Source of the DNA: Legionella genomosp. 1
Lineage (GTDB): Bacteria > Pseudomonadota > Gammaproteobacteria > Legionellales > Legionellaceae
NCBI GenBank assembly: GCA_945901145.1
Contig: CAMDJY010000026.1
Span: 1-10,958, forward strand
DNA length: 10,958 bases
Direction: 5' to 3'
Of this stretch, positions 1 through 6,179 are shown piece after piece; positions within the stretch are counted from its first letter, which is position 1, and each line of letters begins with the position of its first letter. The notes beneath the pieces are model-generated. The model was not told where the DNA came from. It made no database searches and saw only the letters and a program-made list of their open reading frames with translations. The position numbers were made by a program, and so were the translations under genes.

Positions 1-175
1 TTATATTCCATTGTTTAAGCTGATGAGCCGCTGCTGGAGCCAAAAACTCACCACAGATTTTCGGTGTACCAATCTCAGAAGCATCAATTAACAGAGGAAA
101 AACTCCCCGGTCAAGGCATGCATTCAAACAGCTCAAACCCGCAACCCCAGCGCCGACAATGATTATTTTTTCCAT
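1..175 (-). CDS. FAD-dependent oxidoreductase, N-terminal part (cut by left edge)
   Basis: The first 58 codons of a minus-strand gene begin at an ATG at 175 and run off the left edge. The N-terminus MEKIIIVGAGVAGLSC is a classic Rossmann dinucleotide-binding strand-turn-helix (GxGxxG, here GAGVAG at residues 8-13). An acidic residue (Asp31, in PLLIDAS) at the end of the second strand is the usual ligand of the FAD ribose. A later KICGEFLAP stretch (about residues 39-47) resembles the CGEFLSP signature I associate with geranylgeranyl-reductase-like or PHBH-type flavoproteins found beside type III polyketide synthases. The start lies inside the end of the upstream methyltransferase gene (13-bp overlap) and no good ribosome site precedes it, so translation is probably coupled. 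The flavoprotein class is well supported; substrate and pathway are inferred from the neighbour only. Confidence 0.85.
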   Translation of the reverse strand, partial: MEKIIIVGAGVAGLSCLNACLDRGVFPLLIDASEIGTPKICGEFLAPAAAHQLKQWNI

Positions 176-852
176 AAAATTACGCGCCACCAAAAAGGGA
201 AAAACCAAGTGACCTGATAATCAAAAATTTGTGCTTTTTGTAATAAAGAAATCCATTCCCGACGTGTAAAGCCACGTTGAATTGAAATCAAACCATCATG
301 TGTTATTAATCGATTGCGAAAAAGCAACGGACTTAAATATTTATAAAACCAATAGGCAATTTTATGCCGATGCAAATCATGAATAATGACAACATGACGC
401 GCAGCTTGATAGGTCATCTTTAAGAAATCCACCAGTGCTTCGTCTTCAATGTGATGGCATACCAGATTGGTTAAAATAATATCGACAGACGCATCTGCCA
501 GATTAAGTTGATTGCTTGGTTGCACTTCAAAGTTGACGTTTTGAATGGGATAATGCCATGAATTTAGATTTTTCTGTGCATATTGAATCGCAGCTGCTGA
601 GACATCTAGACCTGATAAAGCCATCTCTGGATGATGTCGACTTAAATGTAATAAAAACAAGCCCCCACCACATCCAATATCACATAATGATTGAGATCCA
701 GGTATTTTTTTTAGTAACCGTAACGTCTTTTTAAAAAGACCTAATAATCGATTAATTAAAAATAATTTTTTTAAGCAATCCTGATATTCTTCCTGGCTAT
801 AAAAAGCAGGGCCTTGATCGATTAATTCTTTTTCTTGTGAACGAATCTTCAT
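163..852 (-). CDS. class I SAM-dependent methyltransferase
   Basis: This 229-residue protein has a central Rossmann methyltransferase fold. Motif I is CDIGCGGG (residues 57-64), the acidic residue that binds SAM ribose is Asp83 in GLDVS, and a motif II/post-II stretch DIILTNLVCHHI is at 124-135. The C-terminal third carries HDLHRHKIAYW (158-168) and a HDGLISIQRGF segment (185-195). I recognise these from methyltransferases paired with FAD oxidoreductases in type III polyketide synthase clusters. An in-frame GTG at 870 would add six residues. The ATG at 852 is preferred because it forms an exact ATGA overlap with the mmsB stop (849-851), the usual sign of coupled translation. The gene overlaps the following oxidoreductase by 13 bp. 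The C-terminal end is aromatic and basic (FFPFWWRVILWKK), which may favour membrane contact. O-methylation of a lipid-like substrate is a guess; the methyltransferase fold is clear. Confidence 0.9.
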   Translation of the reverse strand: MKIRSQEKELIDQGPAFYSQEEYQDCLKKLFLINRLLGLFKKTLRLLKKIPGSQSLCDIGCGGGLFLLHLSRHHPEMALSGLDVSAAAIQYAQKNLNSWHYPIQNVNFEVQPSNQLNLADASVDIILTNLVCHHIEDEALVDFLKMTYQAARHVVIIHDLHRHKIAYWFYKYLSPLLFRNRLITHDGLISIQRGFTRREWISLLQKAQIFDYQVTWFFPFWWRVILWKK

Positions 853-1736
853 GAGGGCTCTGACAAACACATGACGATTGCTGAAAAATCTAGTGTCCCA
901 ATTTTAGTATCGACGTCGCTGTACATTTTTGTAGCAGTTGCAGCAAGCGCTGTATTTAAACCAACGCTAGATGCCGCACTCTGGCTCAAACGCAAATCTT
1001 TTAACATCATCGCCGCACTAAACCCTGGTTGATAACCGTGATTTGCAGGCACATGCTCTAAAATACCTGGAAGTGGCACATAACAATTAGTGACCCAACA
1101 TTGTCCAGAAGATTGTTGCACGACTTCATGTAACTTAGTTAGACTAAGACCTAACCGTTCTGCCAACAAAAAAGCCTCAGATACAGCAATCATTGAAGCA
1201 CCAAGAATCATATTATTGCATAATTTGGCTGCTTGCCCACTCCCACCATCCCCAGTATGAATCAGTTTAGATCCATAGCATGAAAGAATAGACTTAGCAC
1301 ATTCAAACAGTTCAGAAGGCCCACCCACCATGAGCGTCAACGTGCCACCCACCGCTGCTGCAACACCACCAGATACTGGCGCATCGAGATAGGATACATC
1401 ATGTGTCAATGCTTCTTGCTGCATCAATTGAGTTGCTTCTATACCAATTGTAGAGCAATTAATTAATATAGCATTTTTTTTCATCACCTTAAAGAGTCCG
1501 TTCTCACCGCAACACACGGCATGAACTTGCTCTCCTGTTTGTAACATCGTGATGACCGCCAAGTTGTTATTTGCAACTTCTTGGATGTGACGCGCAGCGA
1601 TGCCCCCTTGTTCAACAAATAGCTGCATCACCGCAGATTGTTGATCAAAACCGACAACCTGAAAGCCTGCTTGAATTAAACGCACTGCCATTGGCAAACC
1701 CATATGACCTAAACCAACAAAGCCAATCTGCGCCAC
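849..1736 (-). CDS. mmsB: 3-hydroxyisobutyrate dehydrogenase (MmsB)
   Basis: This enzyme oxidises 3-hydroxyisobutyrate to methylmalonate semialdehyde with NAD+, the penultimate step of valine catabolism; its product is the substrate of MmsA encoded just upstream. The 295 residues are the usual length. An N-terminal Rossmann motif GFVGLGHMGLPMA (5-17) is followed by the substrate-binding DAPVSGG (118-124). The catalytic Lys171 and Asn175 lie in GQAAKLCNN, and there is a late MLKDL segment (244-248). The stretch SSGQCWVTNCYVPLPG (209-224) is typical of true HIBADH rather than tartronate-semialdehyde or other beta-hydroxyacid reductases. The start is a GTG at 1736 with a strong ribosome site (AAGGAG) 5 bases ahead; the ATG two bases upstream is in another frame. 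It lies 15 bp after mmsA and overlaps the methyltransferase gene as ATGA. Confidence 0.93.
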   Translation of the reverse strand: MAQIGFVGLGHMGLPMAVRLIQAGFQVVGFDQQSAVMQLFVEQGGIAARHIQEVANNNLAVITMLQTGEQVHAVCCGENGLFKVMKKNAILINCSTIGIEATQLMQQEALTHDVSYLDAPVSGGVAAAVGGTLTLMVGGPSELFECAKSILSCYGSKLIHTGDGGSGQAAKLCNNMILGASMIAVSEAFLLAERLGLSLTKLHEVVQQSSGQCWVTNCYVPLPGILEHVPANHGYQPGFSAAMMLKDLRLSQSAASSVGLNTALAATATKMYSDVDTKIGTLDFSAIVMCLSEPS

Positions 1737-1741
1737 ATCAA

Positions 1742-1747
1742 CTCCTT
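1742..1747 (-). promoter_or_regulatory. ribosome binding site of mmsB
   Basis: On the minus strand this reads AAGGAG, five bases before a GTG codon at 1736. It lies in the 15-bp gap after mmsA and supports GTG as the mmsB start. It is the strongest ribosome site in the left-hand operon, so mmsB may be translated more independently than its ATGA-coupled neighbours. Confidence 0.8.
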
Positions 1748-1751
1748 ATCT

Positions 1752-3257
1752 TTATTCATCACGATGCGTTGGCATCGCAAAATGACTATCCAAAGCTTGA
1801 TCAACCATCCACTGACTGGTGATGGTTTTAAGTTTTGTATAAAAATGGATACTCTCTAAGCCATGCATCGAAGTATCACCAAATGAAGAACGTTTCCAGC
1901 CTCCAAAGGGATGGGTCACCACAGGAACTGGAATTGGAATATTAATCCCCACCATGCCGACCTGCACGCGCCTTGCATATTCACGGCCAAAATAACCTTG
2001 TTGGGTGAATATAGCCGTGCCGTTTCCATATTGATTTCTGTTGACCAGCGCCAATGCTGCTTCAAAATGTTCTACTCGCAACACCACTAAAACCGGACCA
2101 AAAATTTCTTCTTGATAAATCGACATCGACTCGGTAACGCCATCAAATAAACAAGGCCCCATAAAATATCCGTTTGGATAATCAGGATGTTGAAAATCAC
2201 GTCCATCAATCACTAAACGTGCCCCTGCAGCAACCCCAGCATCGACAGCTTGCAGCACCCGCGCACGATGCTTTTCGCTAATCAAGGGGCCCATGTCACA
2301 TCCAGGCACATCACCTCGATCAATTTTAATCGCATGAATTAACGGGGTCATTTTTTGAATTAAATTATCAGCAACTTCATGACCTACGGCAACCACAACG
2401 GAAATTGCCATGCACCGTTGTCCAGCAGAACCAAAAGCCGCACCCACAATAGATTTAGCAGCAGCATCAATCACTGCATCTGGCATAACAACACAGTGAT
2501 TTTTAGCGCCACCAAACGTTTGTGCGCGCTTACCACCGTCAATTGCAGTTTTATAAATAGACTCAGCAACTGGCGTTGAAGCCACGGCCGTGACTGCTTG
2601 AATGCCTGGATGTGTAATCAAATGCTTTACTGTGGTTTTATCGCCATGAATACAATGAATCACCCCCGCTGGAAGTCCTGCGTCTAATAGCCATTCAACC
2701 AACCGATTCGGGGCGGAAGGGGCTTGCTCTGAAGGTTTTAAAATAAATGTATTGCCACACGCAATTGCCGGAATCATCATCCAAATTGGGACCATCACTG
2801 GAAAATTAAACGGTGAAATCCCTACGCACACACCGAGAGGCTGTCGCATCGTTAAACAATCAATATTTTTCGCAACATCTGCAGAACACATCCCCTGTAA
2901 CTGCTTTAACAGCCCACAATAAAATTCAACTAACTCAACTGCACGTGCAATCGACCCGAGGGCATCTTCTTGAGTTTTTCCATGCTCTAGGCTTACCAGC
3001 TGAGCCAATTCAACTTGATGAGATTCTAATAAATCACGAAATTTAAATAACACCTGCGCGCGTTTTGCAGGCGTTGTATCTGCCCATAATGGAAAAGCAT
3101 CCTGAGCATCCCGCACAGCTTGATGACAGACTTTGGCATCCGCTACAGTTACATGACCAATACATTCACCGTATGCAGGATTATAAACATCAAGTTGGGT
3201 TGCTGTTTTATCAACAAATGCTTGACCACTGATTAAATGAGGAACAGTATATCTCAT
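1752..3257 (-). CDS. mmsA: CoA-acylating methylmalonate-semialdehyde dehydrogenase (MmsA)
   Basis: This enzyme converts methylmalonate semialdehyde (or malonate semialdehyde) plus CoA and NAD+ to propionyl-CoA (or acetyl-CoA), the end of valine breakdown. The 501-residue protein is a full-length aldehyde dehydrogenase. It shows PFNFP (149-153) with oxyanion-hole Asn151, Lys174 in LKPSE, the catalytic Cys282 in GSAGQRCM, EEIFGP near residue 385, and a PFGGWKRSSFGD motif. The glutamate of the ELGG motif in hydrolytic aldehyde dehydrogenases is missing; TFGGAKNHCVVMPDA is present instead. That replacement is typical of MmsA/IolA-type CoA-dependent enzymes. One oddity is that the NAD-site turn usually read as FVGSTPVA is AVASTPVA (225-231), replacing the glycine. 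The start ATG (3257) overlaps the dapB stop as ATGA. mmsB follows after 15 bp, making a substrate-product pair. Confidence 0.94.
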   Translation of the reverse strand: MRYTVPHLISGQAFVDKTATQLDVYNPAYGECIGHVTVADAKVCHQAVRDAQDAFPLWADTTPAKRAQVLFKFRDLLESHQVELAQLVSLEHGKTQEDALGSIARAVELVEFYCGLLKQLQGMCSADVAKNIDCLTMRQPLGVCVGISPFNFPVMVPIWMMIPAIACGNTFILKPSEQAPSAPNRLVEWLLDAGLPAGVIHCIHGDKTTVKHLITHPGIQAVTAVASTPVAESIYKTAIDGGKRAQTFGGAKNHCVVMPDAVIDAAAKSIVGAAFGSAGQRCMAISVVVAVGHEVADNLIQKMTPLIHAIKIDRGDVPGCDMGPLISEKHRARVLQAVDAGVAAGARLVIDGRDFQHPDYPNGYFMGPCLFDGVTESMSIYQEEIFGPVLVVLRVEHFEAALALVNRNQYGNGTAIFTQQGYFGREYARRVQVGMVGINIPIPVPVVTHPFGGWKRSSFGDTSMHGLESIHFYTKLKTITSQWMVDQALDSHFAMPTHRDE

Positions 3258-4024
3258 AAGGAATTTCTTAAATCATCTAAGACATACTCCAAACCATAAC
3301 ATAAAGTCTGCAGTGACGTAACACGTTGACACGCAAGAACTAACCCTGGCATAAATGACACACGATCACTGGTGCGGTGAAGTACCGTTAATGTTTCCCC
3401 TGGTTGACCAAAAATCACACTTTGTTCTGCGAGCACTCCAGACAGTCGGACTGCATGAATAGGGATTGATTGACTTAATGCACCGCGCGCACCCGGCAAA
3501 ATTTCTTTACAAGCATCCGGTTGTTTCTCATGAAGCCGGGCTTCTGCAATCAAATCAGCGGTTTTAATTGCCGTGCCGGATGGCGCGTCAACTTTTTGCG
3601 GATGATGGGCTTCGATAATTTCAACATCTGCAAAATAACGCGCGGCAATTGCCGAAAAATGCATCATCAACACCGCACCAATGGAAAAATTAGGAACGAT
3701 TAACCCTCCGCGATTTAATGTATCACATTGTTTTTTTAAATCATCAATTTGTTCGGCCAATAACCCACTGGTTCCGATAACAGGGGAAGCACCAGAATTA
3801 ATAATTACCAATGCATTTTGAAATGCAACATCTGCACGCGTTAAATCAACAACAATGTCTGCCTGGGTTTCTATGATACAACGAGCGAGATCATCTTGGC
3901 GACCAAGCTCAGCGACAAGCTCAAAATCTGCATGTCCTCTTAATGTTTCACATGCAAGACGGCCCATTTTACCTTGCGCGCCATTCACAATCACCCGTTT
4001 TTTTTGCATAGCAGACTCAATCAT
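3254..4024 (-). CDS. dapB: 4-hydroxy-tetrahydrodipicolinate reductase (DapB)
   Basis: DapB reduces hydroxy-tetrahydrodipicolinate with NAD(P)H in the diaminopimelate/lysine pathway that feeds peptidoglycan and protein synthesis. The 256 residues show the N-terminal nucleotide-binding VIVNGAQGKMG (11-21). The conserved GTSGL is at 84-88 and PNFSIGAVL at 111-119. The catalytic segment EAHHPQKVDAPSGTA (138-152) carries the His pair 140/141 and Lys144. A C-terminal VIFGQPGETL segment (203-212) is also typical. The ATG at 4024 overlaps the preceding small gene by 8 bp. A second in-frame ATG at 4009 gives the more usual DapB N-terminus, and neither has a strong ribosome site, so the start is uncertain by five codons. 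The stop overlaps the mmsA start as ATGA, tying a biosynthetic gene to valine-catabolic genes. Confidence 0.95.
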   Translation of the reverse strand: MIESAMQKKRVIVNGAQGKMGRLACETLRGHADFELVAELGRQDDLARCIIETQADIVVDLTRADVAFQNALVIINSGASPVIGTSGLLAEQIDDLKKQCDTLNRGGLIVPNFSIGAVLMMHFSAIAARYFADVEIIEAHHPQKVDAPSGTAIKTADLIAEARLHEKQPDACKEILPGARGALSQSIPIHAVRLSGVLAEQSVIFGQPGETLTVLHRTSDRVSFMPGLVLACQRVTSLQTLCYGLEYVLDDLRNSL

Positions 4025-4205
4025 TTTTAGTCATCGGTTTATAAAATGGCTCAGCTGAACGAAACGCCCAAACCGTCGCAAAAATCCAACCAAAGATAGA
4101 CGCCTGTAACATAAAAGCAATCATGGCATTTCCCGGCATATCACGCATTAAAAAAATACTCCAAGGACATAACAGAGCGAGCAAAGCGTATAAAAATTTC
4201 TTCAT
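4017..4205 (-). CDS. small two-helix membrane protein, Pmp3/YqaE-like
   Basis: This 62-residue protein has two hydrophobic segments, about residues 4-20 and 26-48. It contains a CPWSIF stretch, a MPGNAM turn and a LQASIFGWIFATVWAF helix. The pattern (PW..F, then P..A, then LQ....GW..A..WA) resembles the small stress-associated inner-membrane proteins annotated as YqaE/Pmp3 family in Legionella and Pseudomonas. That match is from memory and the protein is short, so the family call is moderate. The reading frame itself is supported by a good ribosome site (GAGGA at 4213-4217, 7 bases ahead of the ATG), a TATAAT box just upstream, and an 8-bp overlap with dapB. It is the first gene of the left-hand operon. 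Members of the family are linked to membrane potential or osmotic/cold stress, but nothing here proves a role. Confidence 0.72.
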   Translation of the reverse strand: MKKFLYALLALLCPWSIFLMRDMPGNAMIAFMLQASIFGWIFATVWAFRSAEPFYKPMTKND

Positions 4206-4234
4206 GTCTTTTTCCTCACTAATCCTATTAAGAT

Positions 4235-4240
4235 ATTATA
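4235..4240 (-). promoter_or_regulatory. -10 box of the leftward (small membrane protein-dapB-mmsAB) operon
   Basis: The minus strand reads TATAAT here, a perfect sigma-70 -10 hexamer. It would start transcription near 4228, giving a leader of only about 20 nt that contains the ribosome site at 4213-4217. No good -35 hexamer is found at 16-18 bp; the expected place falls on the palindrome at 4256-4265, so an activator or repressor at that site could set promoter strength. Confidence 0.55.
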
Positions 4241-4255
4241 CTTACTTATACTTCA

Positions 4256-4265
4256 TGCACGTGCA
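4256..4265. promoter_or_regulatory. perfect palindrome TGCACGTGCA, candidate operator
   Basis: This 10-bp perfect inverted repeat lies between the two divergent -10 boxes, where the -35 elements of both promoters are expected. The symmetry does not extend beyond ten bases. Its position suits a shared operator for a dimeric regulator controlling both the RNA-chaperone gene and the dapB/mmsAB operon. No regulator is identified. Confidence 0.4.
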
Positions 4266-4283
4266 AAGTACAAATCCTCAGGT

Positions 4284-4289
4284 TATACT
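4284..4289 (+). promoter_or_regulatory. -10 box of the ProQ/FinO-domain gene
   Basis: TATACT matches the sigma-70 -10 hexamer at five of six bases and lies 29 bp ahead of the ATG at 4319. The start would be near 4296, leaving a leader of about 23 nt that carries the ribosome site AAGGGA (4308-4313, five bases before the ATG). The -35 is weak (TGCAAA at 4262-4267, 16-bp spacer), and it overlaps the palindrome. Confidence 0.5.
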
Positions 4290-4318
4290 TGCTTTCTATT
4301 TAAAACCAAGGGACTTGT

Positions 4319-4954
4319 ATGAGAAAACAGGCGCCACATCCGCGCACAGCTAACATCATTAGCAAACAGCAAGCTGAATCAAAAAGATGTAAACATCAAG
4401 CATTACATTGGTTAGCTGCCACTTTTCCTGAAGCATTTGATAATCGAAATAAAATTCAGCCGTTAAAACTAGGTATTATGAAAGATATCTTAGCCTATGC
4501 TGAACAAAATAATATTTCAGAAGTGTCGCGCAGTAAACTTCATGAAGCAGTCACAATCTTCACACGGAGGCTGGATTATCTCACTTGCTTAAAAGCACAA
4601 GAAATTCGGATCGATTTATATGGAAACCCGGAAGGACGCGTAAGCACAGAAGAAGCTGAGCGTGCGGCTTTAAAAATCAAAAAACGTATTGAAAAAACAA
4701 TCAAGAACTCCCGTAAAACTCAAACCAATAAAGTCGCTCATCCTACAAAAAAAATATTTCAGACACCGGTTGCAACCATAAAAAACTTACCCCCACATCA
4801 CTATCCTGAACCAACGCTCTATACAAAAGAGCATACGCCCCCTGTATACAAAACTTCAGTCAAAATCAAATCCACACGCTCTTATGACCCTGGCGCCGTA
4901 GCACGATTAAAAGAAAAACTCGGCATATCTATCAATAAAGAACCCGCTGATTAA
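4319..4954 (+). CDS. ProQ/FinO-domain RNA chaperone, probable RocC equivalent
   Basis: This 211-residue, highly basic protein has an N-terminal ProQ/FinO domain (about 24-130). Hallmarks are ALHWLAATFPEAF (28-40), PLKLGIMKDILAY (48-60), a helix ending FTRRLDYL (81-89) and RIDLYGNPEG (97-106). Aligned by eye to E. coli ProQ, the RNA-contact residues Tyr70 and Arg80 correspond to Tyr88 and Arg97; Arg69 is replaced by Asp87. A proline- and lysine-rich linker follows (about 130-185), then a short predicted helix, YDPGAVARLKEKLGI (189-203). Such proteins bind sRNA and mRNA ends with a 3' hairpin and U-tail. In Legionella the relative RocC represses competence with the sRNA RocR and, as I recall, lies near pgk/gap/tkt and mmsA as here; that synteny should be confirmed. 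The gene is divergent from the dapB operon and convergent with pgk, and it has its own ribosome site (4308-4313). Confidence 0.9.
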   Translation: MRKQAPHPRTANIISKQQAESKRCKHQALHWLAATFPEAFDNRNKIQPLKLGIMKDILAYAEQNNISEVSRSKLHEAVTIFTRRLDYLTCLKAQEIRIDLYGNPEGRVSTEEAERAALKIKKRIEKTIKNSRKTQTNKVAHPTKKIFQTPVATIKNLPPHHYPEPTLYTKEHTPPVYKTSVKIKSTRSYDPGAVARLKEKLGISINKEPAD

Positions 4955-4974
4955 AAAGGGGATATACCCCTTTT
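4954..4974. terminator. bidirectional Rho-independent terminator between the ProQ/FinO-domain gene and pgk
   Basis: A perfect 8-bp stem AAAAGGGG / CCCCTTTT encloses a five-base loop ATATA (4962-4966). Each strand ends in a short T-run (TTTT rightward, TTTTT leftward), so it can stop transcripts from both convergent genes. It starts on the last base of the stop codon at 4952-4954 and fills most of the 22-bp gap before the pgk stop at 4977-4979. Confidence 0.85.
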
Positions 4975-4976
4975 GC

Positions 4977-6170
4977 TTATATGGCATCTTTCAGTATGTT
5001 TGCACGCTCTTCTAAGATAGCAACAGCAGGTAAGGTTTTTCCTTCTAAATACTCCAGAAAAGCCCCACCACCAGTAGAAATATAAGTGATTTGGTCAGTC
5101 AGGTCATATTGATCAATTGCTGCTAATGTATCACCGCCACCCGCAATACTTAATGCGTCACAATTGGCAATCGCAATCGCAATCGCCCTGGTTCCATATG
5201 CGAATTGTGGGAACTCAAATACACCAACAGGTCCATTCCAGATAATTGTTTTTGCAAGAACTAACTTCGCAACATAACGCGCGATGGTCTCAGGCCCAAT
5301 GTCCAAAATCATATCGTCTTTTGCAATATGAGTGAGTAATTTATTAAATGCAGCGCAATTATCACTGAAAGATTTACTGACCACAACATCCGTTGGCAGA
5401 AGAATCTTGCAACCATGTTCTTGAGCTAGGACCATGATTGCACGCGCTTCTTCTAACAAGTTATTTTCACATAAAGAAACACCAACTTCATGCCCTTCTG
5501 CTTTTAGAAACGTATTTGCAATCCCTCCGCCTGGAATCAACACATCTACTCGCGTCACTAATTGTCTTAACAAAGATAATTTTGATGAAACTTTTGCGCC
5601 ACCAACAATGGCAACAATTGGTTTTTCAGGAGATTTTAACACTTGTTGCAGCGCCTCAATCTCTTGAACCAACAAGGGGCCTGATGCTGCAATTGGCGCA
5701 AATTTAGCAACACCACACGTCGATGCTTGAGCACGATGAGCGGTACCAAAAGCATCCATCACAAATATGTCACATAATTTCGCTAATTGTTGCGCTAAAT
5801 GATCATCATTGGATTTTTCGCCGCGATTAAACCGCACATTTTCACAAACAACCAACTCACCAGGATTAATTGTCACGCCATCAAGATAATTGGTCTCAAA
5901 ACGAACTGGATAATTTAAATGCTTTTTCAAGTACAAAGCCACCGGCTCTAATGAAAATCTTTGTTCGACATCCCCTTCCTCTGGGCGCCCCAAGTGAGAA
6001 AGCACGATCACGGCAGCATTCGCTTCTAATGCCTTAATTAAGGTCGGCAACCCGGCACGTAAACGTTGATCACTCGTAATTATGCCGTCTTTAATCGGAA
6101 CATTAAAATCTTCCCGAATTAACACACGTTTCCCGTGTAAATTAAGATCGCTCATTTTTATCAAATTCAT
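4977..6170 (-). CDS. pgk: phosphoglycerate kinase
   Basis: This cytosolic enzyme moves a phosphate between 1,3-bisphosphoglycerate and ADP in glycolysis and gluconeogenesis. The 397-residue length is normal. Visible landmarks are LIREDFNVP (17-25), SHLGRP (58-63), ENVRFNRGE (110-118), DAFGTAHR (139-146), GGAKVSSK (190-197), the ATP-side WNGPVGVFE (311-319), GGGDT (344-348) and the C-terminal [13 protein letters not shown] (365-377). The ATG at 6170 has a ribosome site AAGGA (6177-6181) six bases ahead; this site overlaps the gap stop codon, which leaves only 9 bp between the genes. It is the last gene of the tkt-gap-pgk operon and ends at the shared terminator. No pyruvate kinase gene follows, unlike the arrangement I recall in Legionella. 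Confidence 0.97.
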   Translation of the reverse strand: MNLIKMSDLNLHGKRVLIREDFNVPIKDGIITSDQRLRAGLPTLIKALEANAAVIVLSHLGRPEEGDVEQRFSLEPVALYLKKHLNYPVRFETNYLDGVTINPGELVVCENVRFNRGEKSNDDHLAQQLAKLCDIFVMDAFGTAHRAQASTCGVAKFAPIAASGPLLVQEIEALQQVLKSPEKPIVAIVGGAKVSSKLSLLRQLVTRVDVLIPGGGIANTFLKAEGHEVGVSLCENNLLEEARAIMVLAQEHGCKILLPTDVVVSKSFSDNCAAFNKLLTHIAKDDMILDIGPETIARYVAKLVLAKTIIWNGPVGVFEFPQFAYGTRAIAIAIANCDALSIAGGGDTLAAIDQYDLTDQITYISTGGGAFLEYLEGKTLPAVAILEERANILKDAI

Positions 6171-6179
6171 GGTTGTTCC

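Larger units (their letters stand above)
4236..4290 (+). repeat. three direct copies of TTATACTT in the divergent promoter region
   Basis: The octamer TTATACTT occurs at 4236-4243, 4246-4253 and 4283-4290. The first two are spaced 10 bp start to start, one helical turn. The third contains the likely -10 box of the rightward gene, and the first overlaps the leftward -10 box. They may be protein-binding half-sites, or only several TATA-like boxes in AT-rich DNA. Confidence 0.5.

Noticed and set aside
1571..1822. An 83-codon plus-strand open frame across the mmsB/mmsA junction
   Set aside because: It is antisense to two well-recognised genes and shows no domain or ribosome site; a shadow frame.
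2379..3046. Plus-strand open frames (2379-2579 and 2813-3046) inside mmsA
   Set aside because: They lie opposite conserved aldehyde dehydrogenase sequence and their translations show no family features.
3521..4058. Plus-strand open frames (3521-3703 and 3855-4058) opposite dapB
   Set aside because: These are shadows of a clear dapB gene without their own signals.
4123..4353. A 76-codon plus-strand frame lying opposite the small membrane protein and running into the ProQ/FinO gene
   Set aside because: It has no ribosome site and covers both promoters. The opposite strand has a ribosome site, a TATAAT box and a membrane-protein pattern.
5167..5184. Triple GCAATC hexamer repeat in pgk as a variable repeat or insertion
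   Set aside because: It encodes an AIAIAIA stretch of normal length compared with other phosphoglycerate kinases, so it is not an expansion.
5434..5707. Two overlapping plus-strand open frames inside pgk
   Set aside because: They overlap each other in different frames and lie opposite conserved pgk sequence.
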